Origin: Candidatus Zixiibacteriota bacterium
GTDB taxonomy: Bacteria; Zixibacteria; MSB-5A5; GN15; PGXB01
Assembly (NCBI GenBank): GCA_016933695.1
Contig: JAFGAL010000021.1
Location: forward strand, 62,001 to 126,000
Direction: 5' to 3'
Length of the DNA: 64,000 bases
The stretch's first letter is position 1; each line of letters begins with the position of its first letter. Shown here piece by piece: positions 17,582 through 26,522 of the stretch. The notes under the pieces were generated by a model. The model saw only the letters and a list, made by a program, of their open reading frames with translations. It made no database searches and was not told where the DNA came from. The position numbers and the translations under genes were made by a program.

Positions 17582-19933
17582 ATGAGTTTTAGACGAACAA
17601 TACTGGCAAGTATATTTTTCCTGGTCGGTTTCGGATCGACACTTGCCCAGATTAATGTTCCCGTACGCGTTGAATCATCATCTGAACTGGCTCCGGGGTA
17701 TATCCAGCGTGGACAGGATTTCACCCTGGATTTCTATGCCACCCAAAACAGCGGCGCCACCTGTCTCGGATTCAGCATGACTTTTACTCTGTACAGCCCC
17801 GATGGCAACGTGCAAAACATCACCCATCGTAATATCGGTGGCAACACTGCACAGATCCCCGACGGATCGATTCTCCTGATGAATGGATTCCAGAATCCCG
17901 CGCAGTATGGTGACAGCGTCTTCTGGAATGCCTCCAATGCATTTCGACTGGACAACTGGGATGGGGTTCTCCCTGACACAATCAACTATACCACCATCGC
18001 CCTGCCCTTGATGCCCCCGTTTCCAGGATGGCCGTCGGAAGGCGTGGAAAAGCTATATATCCAGATGGGGCTGAGTATTCCCGACAGCGGGCGGTTTTGT
18101 ATCGACTCGATCTCTCATGCCAATCCGACTTACGACTGGCTTTGGGCACCACCGCAGATTCCTGGATTCGGCGGGCCGTATTGCTGGGATATTGTCGATG
18201 AACTTCCCCCGGAAAACCAGCCGCCGGAATTTGCCCCGTTAACCCCGATAGAAACCAGGGAAATGCAACTTGTGGAATTCACCGTCACCGCAACCGACCC
18301 CAATGATGTCATTCCCGACCTGTCGGCAACCAGTCTGCCGGAAGATGCGAATTTCACGGACAACGATGACGGGACCGGTCTGTTTTCCTGGTTAACGGAT
18401 AATTTCGACGAAGGCGATTATGAAATCGTCTTTTACGCTCATGATGGAGTCGATCCGCAATTGTTTGATTCCATTGTCGTGGAAATCACCGTGCTTGACA
18501 GCAACCTGGCGCCGCTGTATATAATCCCCTCCGGTCAGGAACAGACGGTCAATGAAGGCGAAATTCTGCAATTTGTCATACAGGCCACCGATCCCGACTC
18601 GACCATTCCCCTGATTGTCCCGAGAGAATCCGAGTGCCCGCTCGCCTACAATATGGTGTTTGTCGACTCGCTTAACGGCGTGGGTGTGCTCACGTTCTCC
18701 CCCGATTACAAACAGGGCGGAATTCCTCCGGAACCGTATTACGTCTGCTGGGAAATCATCGACAGTGAAGATGCCGAATTGATGACTTTGACACAGACGA
18801 TCCAGTTGGCCGTAATCAATGTCAACCTTCCACCGGTGCTCGCCCCGATTGAAGACCAAACCGTCAATGAGGGTGAGGTTCTGGTTCTTGATCTTCCGGC
18901 TCAAACCGTTGACGGCGATCCGTTAACGTTCAGCTATGCCCCGATCCTGGCCAACGCCTCGATCATGTCGCTCAACGACAGCACCGGACGTTTCCGGTTT
19001 ATGCCGGACTATACGCAAACCGGCGACTATGAATTAACCGTAGCCGTCTCCGACGGCGATCTTGCCGATGAGAAGAGTTTTACCATGACGGTGGTAGATG
19101 TCAATCCGGCGCCGGAATTCGATTCGGTCGATCCGGTCCTGACACAGGAAACTCAGATGGTCGAATTCACTCTGACGGCTATTGACCCCGATGGATCGGT
19201 CCCGATTCTCGGTGTTATCGGCTCATTGCCCGAAGATGCCGTGTTCGATGACAATGGCGACGGGAGCGGCGATTTCTCATGGCAAACCGATGAAACCGAC
19301 GCGGGAGTGTATTCCCTGATGTTTAAGGCAACCGATGCGGTCAACCCCGCGTTATACGATTCGATTACCGTTGTGATTACGGTGTATGATCTGGATGCCA
19401 ATGTCGTTATTCTCAAACCGGACTGGCACCGGGTTATTGATGCCCAAATCGTCTATCCCGCAACCGATACGGTGTATATCGGCGAAATCGATCATCGGCC
19501 GGTTGCGGAGATCGATCCGGCTTCACTGTTGATAAACGGCACCATTGCGCCGCAGGCCTGGGCTGTTCTCGATTCCTTCCCGGGCTTCTTCACCGAAGTG
19601 CTTCAGGTGTGGATACCGACCCGCCAATTCGTCATCGGTTACGGTGTGCAGTTTGACACAACCGTTCAGGCTTTCACGATAACCGGGGCATTTGCGGATG
19701 AAACGCCAATCGCTCTCGAGGGCGAATTCGTCATGATCGGTCACAAGTCCGGCGATGTCAACAACGACGGTGAAACGAACCTGCTGGATATCACCTACCT
19801 GATTCGTGCCGTCTATCATCAGGGACCCGATCCGCTTCCGTACCGCGAGGTCGGCGACATAACCCGGGACGGTGAAGTCAACCTGCTGGATATTTTGGAT
19901 ATTATCCGAAAAGTCTACGGCCAGAACTGGTAA
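17582..19933 (+). CDS. Secreted multi-Ig/cadherin-like protein with dockerin-like C-terminus
   Basis: The product is 783 residues, starting after TGGAGGAATC. A signal peptide (1-22) is followed by a beta-rich domain (23-210, RGQDFTLDFYATQNSGA). This vaguely recalls a cohesin-type fold, but that is only a guess. Four cadherin/Ig-like repeats follow (about 218-310, 311-415, 416-507 and 508-603), marked by NxxPxF/L, TVNEGE and YDSI. Residues about 604-720 form a module shared with the next gene (VIDAQIVYPATDTVYIG), and 722-783 are a dockerin-like pair that lacks both the leading and trailing cysteines, ending VYGQNW. No enzyme motif is visible. It is likely a surface adhesin or structural protein. 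Confidence 0.8.
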   Translation: MSFRRTILASIFFLVGFGSTLAQINVPVRVESSSELAPGYIQRGQDFTLDFYATQNSGATCLGFSMTFTLYSPDGNVQNITHRNIGGNTAQIPDGSILLMNGFQNPAQYGDSVFWNASNAFRLDNWDGVLPDTINYTTIALPLMPPFPGWPSEGVEKLYIQMGLSIPDSGRFCIDSISHANPTYDWLWAPPQIPGFGGPYCWDIVDELPPENQPPEFAPLTPIETREMQLVEFTVTATDPNDVIPDLSATSLPEDANFTDNDDGTGLFSWLTDNFDEGDYEIVFYAHDGVDPQLFDSIVVEITVLDSNLAPLYIIPSGQEQTVNEGEILQFVIQATDPDSTIPLIVPRESECPLAYNMVFVDSLNGVGVLTFSPDYKQGGIPPEPYYVCWEIIDSEDAELMTLTQTIQLAVINVNLPPVLAPIEDQTVNEGEVLVLDLPAQTVDGDPLTFSYAPILANASIMSLNDSTGRFRFMPDYTQTGDYELTVAVSDGDLADEKSFTMTVVDVNPAPEFDSVDPVLTQETQMVEFTLTAIDPDGSVPILGVIGSLPEDAVFDDNGDGSGDFSWQTDETDAGVYSLMFKATDAVNPALYDSITVVITVYDLDANVVILKPDWHRVIDAQIVYPATDTVYIGEIDHRPVAEIDPASLLINGTIAPQAWAVLDSFPGFFTEVLQVWIPTRQFVIGYGVQFDTTVQAFTITGAFADETPIALEGEFVMIGHKSGDVNNDGETNLLDITYLIRAVYHQGPDPLPYREVGDITRDGEVNLLDILDIIRKVYGQNW

Positions 19934-19940
19934 GATTTTA

Positions 19941-19973
19941 AGACCGGAGACGGAAAAATCGTCTCCGGTCTTT
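19941..19973 (+). terminator. Rho-independent terminator
   Basis: An 11-bp stem, GACCGGAGACG at 19942-19952 with CGTCTCCGGTC at 19960-19970, then TTT. Confidence 0.8.
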
Positions 19974-20005
19974 ACAATATCACCTGCCCCGGTCTTTCTT
20001 TTATC

Positions 20006-20033
20006 TTGACGGCGTTTATTTGCATGGTATATT
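20006..20033 (+). promoter_or_regulatory. Promoter of LamG-like protein gene
   Basis: TTGACG at 20006-20011 and TATATT at 20028-20033 with 16-base spacing. The leader of about 160 bases shows no gene. Confidence 0.6.
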
Positions 20034-20198
20034 ACCGTTGATCCTGCATGTTCATCACGTTGGTTTGGATCTTCTGCAAACATACCGGTCCGCTCACAGG
20101 GACCAATTACTTTGTGCATTACTCAGGGCTGTGAGTCCGTGTGGGATCGCAGAGTGAAAATACAATTACATTTCAGGATGTTAAGCAAGGAGGAACGT

Positions 20199-21392
20199 AT
20201 GATCATCGGGAAAAAACCGAAATCCTCACGATTTCCTTTTCGGTGGTTTCCGCTACTGCTGGCAACCTCGCTGATCATCGCTTCGGGAGTCGTCGCCGGA
20301 GAATATGACTTCACGGATGATTTTGACGACGGCGACATGGCCGGATGGACGGTTATTGAAATGGACAACAGCCTGGGCAACGCGTCCATTACCACACTCC
20401 AGACACACAGTGACGGCTACGCCGCACTGGCCGAATCGAACTCCGGGCCGATGACAACGGCGGTCCGGAAAGACAATTTCGAAGCCGCTTACGGACTGTA
20501 CGAAGCCTGGTTTTACGTGTCAGGAGACGCGGCTGATGCCAGAATGTATTTTCAGCTGGAAGATCAGGACAATTATTATCTCGTGCGTGCTGTCCCTCGC
20601 AACAGTGATATACCGGGATTGTATTACGATTGTTGTCAGGATGGCGTCATCACTTCACTGGCGGCGGTTCCCGCCTATTTCGACACCGATGAGTGGTTCA
20701 AGCTGACCATTATCCGTTACGGCAACGGCAATACCAAGATTTTGATAGACGATGTCCTGCAAATTTTTCGCAATGACATTGTCAAACTGACCCCCGGCGC
20801 ATTCTGTGTCGGTTCACGTCAGCTGGCCTATATTGACGACATCCGTTTCACCGGGATTACCCCTTCGGCGGTGATGATCCCATCGCTCCAGTATATTGTC
20901 GACGCGCAGGCGGTGGTACCCCTGATGGACACGGTCTATCTGGGCAATCTGGATACCTATACGGTCAACGATATTGATCCGACAACCATCCGTTTCAACA
21001 ATACGGTAACGCCGGTTTCATGGTCGATATTGCCGTCCCACCCGGACTTTGACACGGAAGTCATGGAAATCATTCTCTCCCGTCGTGAATTCATTCTGAG
21101 TTTCGGATTGTTGTTCGACAGCTCCATGCAGGTGTATACCATGGATTACACCTGTCCCGGCAAATGCGCGGAAAGAATGTACGGTCTGGTTGCCATGCGC
21201 GGGCATCTTTCCGGGGACGCCAACGGCGATGACAAGATCGACATGGTTGATATTTATTATATCGCCGATCACCTTTATAAAAACGGACCGGCACCGATAC
21301 CGGTGTCAGCTGCCGGAGATTTCAATCGTGACAGCAGGCTTGACCTGCTGGATATGCTTGATTTAATCTATTATCTCTATGGACAATCGTAA
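20199..21392 (+). CDS. Secreted LamG-like protein with dockerin-like C-terminus
   Basis: The ATG at 20199 is preferred over the frame opening at 20112 because AAGGAGG lies just before it and a signal peptide (FPLLLATSLIIASGVVAG) follows. The 397-residue product has a concanavalin/LamG-like jelly roll (about 35-225, starting DFDDGDMAGWTVI, ending YIDDIRFTG), usually carbohydrate or surface binding. Residues about 230-340 are the module shared with the preceding gene (IVDAQAVVPLMDTVYLG), and the end is a dockerin-like pair without cysteines (SGDANGDDKID ... LYGQS). No catalytic residues are seen. The shared tail suggests that the two neighbours attach to the same partner. Confidence 0.8.
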   Translation: MIIGKKPKSSRFPFRWFPLLLATSLIIASGVVAGEYDFTDDFDDGDMAGWTVIEMDNSLGNASITTLQTHSDGYAALAESNSGPMTTAVRKDNFEAAYGLYEAWFYVSGDAADARMYFQLEDQDNYYLVRAVPRNSDIPGLYYDCCQDGVITSLAAVPAYFDTDEWFKLTIIRYGNGNTKILIDDVLQIFRNDIVKLTPGAFCVGSRQLAYIDDIRFTGITPSAVMIPSLQYIVDAQAVVPLMDTVYLGNLDTYTVNDIDPTTIRFNNTVTPVSWSILPSHPDFDTEVMEIILSRREFILSFGLLFDSSMQVYTMDYTCPGKCAERMYGLVAMRGHLSGDANGDDKIDMVDIYYIADHLYKNGPAPIPVSAAGDFNRDSRLDLLDMLDLIYYLYGQS

Positions 21393-21421
21393 AAAAGCCA
21401 TACACAAGGTTTAATAAAAAG

Positions 21422-21456
21422 AGGCGGAAATCGAAAAAAAGCGATTTCCGCCTTTT
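21422..21456 (+). terminator. Rho-independent terminator
   Basis: A 12-bp stem (21422-21433 with 21442-21453, AGGCGGAAATCG/CGATTTCCGCCT), an A-rich loop and a T run. The rest of the 346-base gap to the next gene holds only the promoter at 21553 and an untranslated leader. Confidence 0.88.
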
Positions 21457-21552
21457 CCTGCCAATTTGCCCCCGACTCGGTGTAAATTCCTTATCATATT
21501 ATCCCGTAATATGTTAACAAGGCTTCAACCCAAAGTCGATACAATTTATTCC

Positions 21553-21581
21553 TTGACCTATTTATACACTTACCGTACATT
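21553..21581 (+). promoter_or_regulatory. Promoter of FG-GAP/TSP3 protein gene
   Basis: TTGACC at 21553-21558, a 17-base spacer and TACATT at 21576-21581. The predicted leader is about 150 bases. Confidence 0.55.
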
Positions 21582-21738
21582 ATAAGTAGCACAAAGCGTC
21601 GTCTCGGCATAAAAGGCTGGCAACCCAATCACGGACGACTGATAGAATCTCACATCAAGATACCTGCGGGACGGCACTGCGCTGGATTACAGGCGAAGTG
21701 ATGGGCATGGTCTGTTAACCTTTAGCGCGGGAGGTTCT

Positions 21739-24651
21739 ATGTCCCCAAAAACAATTCTCTTTTGTATGCTGATCGTATTGTGGGTGTGCCCACTGTACGG
21801 ACAGGAAGAGCTATTCGAGCCACCGGTCAATTTCCCGGTCAGCGATCTGCCGATATCGATATATCCTGCGGATTTTGACGGCGATACCTATAACGATTTT
21901 GCGGTGGCGTCTTTTTTTAACAACAAAATTCTCTTCTATCGAAACGACGGAAACGTCGCGTTTGACAGCACGGTCTCGTTTGCAACCGGCATGCTGACTT
22001 TTCCCACAACGGTGTTCGCCGCCAATTTCGATGGCGACGGCGATGTCGACCTGGTATTCGCCAAGGGCGGCACCGGACATGTCAACATCCTTCGAAACGA
22101 CGGCGATTTCACGTTCGTATCGACCGGTGACTATAAGATACGGTCGGGCGCACCGGTCGCGGTGTTTGCCGCTGATCTGGACGGAGACCTCGACAATGAC
22201 GTCGTAGCCAGCGGCGCCAACTCCGACAGTATTTCCGTGCTGAAGAACAACGGCGATGCCACTCTGGCCACCATGGTGAATTACTTTGTCGGTGGGGCGC
22301 CCTATGCCGTGTATGCCGCTAATTTTGACACGGACAACGATATCGACCTGGTGGTAACCAACGGTGTCGGCATGGTTATCCTGTTCAATAACGGTGACGG
22401 GACCTTTCAGCCGCCTCAGTCATATCCGGGAATCGGCTCGACATCCTCGGTTTTTGCCGCCGACTTCGACGGCGACGGCGATAATGACGTTGCCTTTGCC
22501 AATTCCGATTTTGATATCGTGTCGCTGTATTTCAACAACGGAAGCGGAACCTTCGGAACTCGTGTGGATTACTCCGTGCGCGTCTTCGATGGGGTCAATG
22601 CCATCTGGGCGGCGGATTATGACGATGACAACGATATCGACATCGCCGTCACCAACTACGACGATAACACGGTTACGATATTGTTCAACAACGGCTCTGG
22701 GGTGTTCGCCACCAACCATGCCTATGCAGTGGGAAGTCTGCCCAATTCCGTTTGTGCCGCCGATCTGGACGGTGACACCGATCACGAACTGCTGGTCGGC
22801 AATTTTAGTACTACCGACATTTCGGTTTTAATCAGCAATGCCTATAAAATCTGCTTCGATTCCGACGATGACGGGTACGGCGATCCCGGTCATCCGGAAA
22901 ATGAATGCGAACTGGACAATTGCCCGTATGTGTATAATCCCGATCAGTCCGATGTCGACGGCGACGGTTTGGGAGACGCCTGCGATGAATGCACAGACAC
23001 GGACGGAGACGGGTACGGCAATCCCGGCTTCCCGGCGAATACCTGTCCGGCCGATAATTGTCCCGATACCTACAATCCCGGTCAGGATGATGCCGATGGT
23101 GACGGTATCGGCGATGCCTGCGACGAGTGTACCGACTCGGATGATGACGGATTCGGCGATCCCGGTTTCCCGGCCAGCACCTGCCCCGTCGACAATTGCC
23201 CCTACGTGGCCAATCCCCTGCAGGAAGATTATGACGCCGACGGTATCGGCGACGCCTGCGACAACTGCACCGACACCGACGGCGACGGGTACGGCGATCC
23301 CGGATTTCCCAGCAACACCTGTGGCGATGATAACTGCATCGACGTGTACAATCCCGGTCAGGGTGACGCCGACAGCGACGGTATCGGCGACGCCTGTGAT
23401 GAATGCACCGACACCGACGGCGACGGATACGGCAATCCCGGATTCCCGGCCAATACCTGCCCCGTCGATAATTGTCCGGATTTGGCCAATCCTCTGCAGG
23501 AAGACTTTGATGCCGATGGTATCGGTGATGCCTGCGATAACTGCACCGATACCGATGGTGACGGGTACGGCAATCCCGGATTCCCCAACAACACCTGTGG
23601 AGATGACAACTGCATCGACGTGTACAATCCCGGTCAGGGTGACGCCGACAGCGACGGCATCGGCGATGCCTGTGATGAATGCACAGACACTGACGGTGAC
23701 GGGTACGGCAATCCCGGATTCCCGGCCAATACCTGTCCTCTCGACAACTGCCCGACGACACATAATCCCGGCCAGGAGGATACCGACGGCGACGGCGTCG
23801 GCAATGCCTGCGACAACTGCCCGGATGATGAAAACTCAGGTCAGGAGGACGGGGACGGCGACGAAATCGGCGACATCTGCGATGACTGTACCGATTCCGA
23901 CAACGACGGCTACGGCAATCCGGGATATCCCGACAATACCTGTACCGACGACAACTGCCCCTATACGTACAATCCCGGGCAGGGTGATGCCGACGAGGAC
24001 GGCATCGGCGATGCCTGTGATGAATGCACAGACTCTGACGGTGACGGCTACGGCGATCCCGGATATCCCCCTAATACCTGCGCGACTGACAATTGCCCGA
24101 GTGTGTATAATCCCGATCAACATGACGGTGACGAGGACGGCATCGGCGACGTCTGCGACGAATGCACCGACTCGGACAATGACGGCTATGGCGATCCGGG
24201 ATATCCTAACAACACCTGTGGCGACGATAACTGCCCTGACACCTTTAATCCCGAACAGGCAAACTCGGATACCGACGCCTTCGGCGACGTCTGCGACAAC
24301 TGCGATTTTATCGATAATCCGTCACAGGAGGATATCGATGCCGACGGCGTCGGCGACAGTTGCGACAACTGTCTCGACGTCTACAATCCGGGTCAGGAAG
24401 ACGGCAATGAGAACGGTATCGGTGATGCCTGCGACTTCGTCTGCGGCGATGTCAACGGCGATCGCAGCATAAATATTATCGACATCATTCATCTTATCAG
24501 CTTCCTCTATCAGGCCGGCCCGCCTCCTGCGTCGATGGACGCGGCCGATTGCAACGGCCATGACGGCGCAGTCAACCTGCTCGATATTTTGTACCTTATT
24601 GACTATTTGTATGGCATACCACCGGGCCCGGAACCGGATTGTACCGGCTAA
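21739..24651 (+). CDS. Secreted FG-GAP propeller + thrombospondin type 3 repeat protein with dockerin-like C-terminus
   Basis: This 970-residue protein starts after GGGAGGTTCT with a signal peptide (1-21). Residues 25-370 carry about seven FG-GAP/VCBS blades (DFDGDTYND, NFDGDGDVD, DLDGDLDND, DYDDDNDID). Residues about 373-905 are thrombospondin type 3 calcium-binding repeats: ten long 46-residue units (CTDTDGDGYGNPGFP ... DNCP ... DGIGDACD) plus three short ones. The end is a dockerin-like pair (CGDVNGDRSINIID ... PEPDCTG). Dozens of Asp loops and paired cysteines imply a rigid, calcium-loaded extracellular stalk. Long frames on both strands over the repeats are artefacts of the repeat composition. 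There is no catalytic signature, so a structural or adhesive surface role is likely. Confidence 0.9.
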   Translation: MSPKTILFCMLIVLWVCPLYGQEELFEPPVNFPVSDLPISIYPADFDGDTYNDFAVASFFNNKILFYRNDGNVAFDSTVSFATGMLTFPTTVFAANFDGDGDVDLVFAKGGTGHVNILRNDGDFTFVSTGDYKIRSGAPVAVFAADLDGDLDNDVVASGANSDSISVLKNNGDATLATMVNYFVGGAPYAVYAANFDTDNDIDLVVTNGVGMVILFNNGDGTFQPPQSYPGIGSTSSVFAADFDGDGDNDVAFANSDFDIVSLYFNNGSGTFGTRVDYSVRVFDGVNAIWAADYDDDNDIDIAVTNYDDNTVTILFNNGSGVFATNHAYAVGSLPNSVCAADLDGDTDHELLVGNFSTTDISVLISNAYKICFDSDDDGYGDPGHPENECELDNCPYVYNPDQSDVDGDGLGDACDECTDTDGDGYGNPGFPANTCPADNCPDTYNPGQDDADGDGIGDACDECTDSDDDGFGDPGFPASTCPVDNCPYVANPLQEDYDADGIGDACDNCTDTDGDGYGDPGFPSNTCGDDNCIDVYNPGQGDADSDGIGDACDECTDTDGDGYGNPGFPANTCPVDNCPDLANPLQEDFDADGIGDACDNCTDTDGDGYGNPGFPNNTCGDDNCIDVYNPGQGDADSDGIGDACDECTDTDGDGYGNPGFPANTCPLDNCPTTHNPGQEDTDGDGVGNACDNCPDDENSGQEDGDGDEIGDICDDCTDSDNDGYGNPGYPDNTCTDDNCPYTYNPGQGDADEDGIGDACDECTDSDGDGYGDPGYPPNTCATDNCPSVYNPDQHDGDEDGIGDVCDECTDSDNDGYGDPGYPNNTCGDDNCPDTFNPEQANSDTDAFGDVCDNCDFIDNPSQEDIDADGVGDSCDNCLDVYNPGQEDGNENGIGDACDFVCGDVNGDRSINIIDIIHLISFLYQAGPPPASMDAADCNGHDGAVNLLDILYLIDYLYGIPPGPEPDCTG
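22850..24440 (+). repeat. Tandem 138-bp TSP3-encoding repeats with a 276-bp higher-order duplication
   Basis: Ten 46-codon units run head to tail. Units 3-4 and 5-6 form a two-unit duplication, with near-identical DNA offset by exactly 276 bases (for example TGCATCGACGTGTACAATCC at 23335 and 23611). This points to expansion by recombination. Confidence 0.85.
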
Positions 24652-24674
24652 CAGCCCATAATTTACGATAAAAA

Positions 24675-24706
24675 CAAAAGGGACAGCCAAGAGGCTGTCC
24701 CTTTTG
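24675..24706. terminator. Bidirectional terminator between convergent genes
   Basis: A perfect 14-bp stem (24675-24688 with 24693-24706) with A residues on the left arm and T residues on the right serves both the plus-strand surface protein and the minus-strand exporter operon. Confidence 0.9.
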
Positions 24707-24728
24707 TAGGTGCAGGATTTTGTGTTTC

Positions 24729-26522
24729 CTATTTACTGACCTGCTCCTGGAGTTCGTATCGCCGGTATATTTTGGCGTACTGTCCTCCAAGCGCCGTCAA
24801 CTCATGATGCCCGCCCGATTCGATGACTTTTCCGTCTTCGAGAACGTAAATCATATCAGCCCTGCGCAGGGTGTCCGGGCGATGCGTAATCAGAATCGCC
24901 GTCATATCCGGCATCACCTGATGCAACCTGTCCCAGAGCGCCTCCTCGGTGCGCGAATCCAGCGCTGACGTGCAGTCGTCCAGAATCAGAATCCGGGGCT
25001 TGCCGACCAGGGCGCGGGCCAATGCCAACCGCTGTTTCTGACCGCCGGAAATTGACACCCCCCTGGTGCCGATCTGCGTTTCGATCCCCTTCGGGAAAGA
25101 AGCAATCTCCTCTTTTAACTGCGAGACCTCGACCGCCCATTCCATCACCGCGTCCGAAATATGCACGCGTCCGAACAGGATATTATTGCGCACCGTATCA
25201 CTGAACAGCACCGGTTCCTGCGGCACAAAGCCGATCGATTTCCGCAAATCCTCCAATGAGTATGTGCGCAGATCGCGGCCATCCAGCCGGATCGCTCCCC
25301 CTGTTGGATCGACCAGGCGCGGAATCATATTGACCAGCCAGCTCTTGCCCGATCCGACGCGACCCACCAGCGCCACGGTCTGACCCGGAGTGATCTCAAG
25401 GCTGATCTGATCGATAATTTTCCGCTCCGATTCCGGAAAGGCAAACTCGACATTTTCGAAACTGAGTTGTCCCTGCAAGGAGGCATCGATTTTGACACCG
25501 TTCCCACCGGGGACCATCGGCGGCATCTTCTCCAGTTCCACCAGGCGATCAATTGACACCGCCGACTGACGAGATTTCACCAGAAACTGGCCGATGTCAA
25601 ACATCGGAAAGACCAGAATCGCGGTGTAATAGACAAATGCCACCAGCTTACCCAGCGAAAACGTTCCGTGAATGGCCATGTATCCGCCGGCAATCAAGAC
25701 AATGATAATGCCGAATTGCCAGATGTACATATACAGCGATTCCACGATAACATCCGCCCGAATTACGGAGATTTCCGCATCGCGACGGTCGTGCACCGCG
25801 TCGTCGAATTTCTTCTTCTGGATTTTCTCCGTCACGTATGCCATCACCACCCGCACGCCCGAAAAACATGCTTCCATGATATCATTGAACCGAGAAATCC
25901 GCGTCTGCAGGTGATCAAACCGCTGGTCCAGGATCGTGGCGCTTTTGAAAAAGATGACAATCAACAGCGGCAACGGTCCCGCCGACCACAAGGTCAGTGT
26001 CGGGTTGATCATGAACATCATCGTCAGGGTGAATAGCACCAGGAGCACTGCTTCGTATAACCGGAAGATGCCGGAACAGGCGAACCACGACAGTTTTTCC
26101 GCCACGTCGTCGGTCATACGGGTCACCAAATCACCCGTGCGAAACCGGTTGAAGAAATTCGGTCCCTTGGTGGTCACACCATCGAACGCATCCTGACGAA
26201 ACAGCCATTCCAGCCGCAGGTTCATCCACGCTCGATGACTCTGCACAAAGGCATACAGCATCGCCGAGCACGCGCCAAGAATAATCAGCGTCAGCATAAA
26301 TGTCAGCCCGATCGATATCCCCAGCGTCTCGCTGCGCTGAACCAGCCAGATCGCGACCGCATTGGTCACTTCGCCGCTTTTGACATAATCCACGCTGAAC
26401 TCAATCAGGCGTGGAATGCTGACATGAAAGGCGACTTGCACCGGCGTCAGAAAAACCAGCACCGCCAAAACATAGGGATAGCGCCGGTAATATTTCCAGA
26501 ACCATCGTATTTTATCCAACAT
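24729..26522 (-). CDS. Heterodimeric ABC exporter subunit with degenerate Walker B (BmrC/TM287-like)
   Basis: The product is 597 residues: six membrane helices (1-325) fused to an ATPase domain. Walker A is GRVGSGKS and the signature is intact (SISGGQKQR). The residue after Walker B is Asp instead of Glu (ILILDDCTSALD), while the H-loop His is kept (LITHRPD). This is the pattern of the non-catalytic half of asymmetric exporters such as TM287/288, LmrCD and BmrCD. Its start overlaps the end of the partner gene by 11 bases, so translation is coupled. Substrates of the family are drugs, lipids or peptides; the one here is unknown. Expression is probably controlled by the attenuator upstream of the partner gene. 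Confidence 0.92.
   Translation of the reverse strand: MLDKIRWFWKYYRRYPYVLAVLVFLTPVQVAFHVSIPRLIEFSVDYVKSGEVTNAVAIWLVQRSETLGISIGLTFMLTLIILGACSAMLYAFVQSHRAWMNLRLEWLFRQDAFDGVTTKGPNFFNRFRTGDLVTRMTDDVAEKLSWFACSGIFRLYEAVLLVLFTLTMMFMINPTLTLWSAGPLPLLIVIFFKSATILDQRFDHLQTRISRFNDIMEACFSGVRVVMAYVTEKIQKKKFDDAVHDRRDAEISVIRADVIVESLYMYIWQFGIIIVLIAGGYMAIHGTFSLGKLVAFVYYTAILVFPMFDIGQFLVKSRQSAVSIDRLVELEKMPPMVPGGNGVKIDASLQGQLSFENVEFAFPESERKIIDQISLEITPGQTVALVGRVGSGKSWLVNMIPRLVDPTGGAIRLDGRDLRTYSLEDLRKSIGFVPQEPVLFSDTVRNNILFGRVHISDAVMEWAVEVSQLKEEIASFPKGIETQIGTRGVSISGGQKQRLALARALVGKPRILILDDCTSALDSRTEEALWDRLHQVMPDMTAILITHRPDTLRRADMIYVLEDGKVIESGGHHELTALGGQYAKIYRRYELQEQVSK

Noticed and set aside
21600-21738. Possible c-di-GMP or SAM riboswitch in the leader of the FG-GAP/TSP3 gene (GGCTGGCAACCC)
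   Set aside because: Only a short string agrees; the conserved core bases of neither class can be placed.
22850-24440. Regular repeats that might suggest a CRISPR array
   Set aside because: The 138-bp unit is in frame, coding and without unique spacers; it encodes TSP3 calcium repeats.
22828-24472. Very long alternative ORFs on both strands over the TSP3 region
   Set aside because: They are low-complexity shadows of the Asp/Gly/Cys-rich repeat codons, lack ribosome sites and have no plausible domains.
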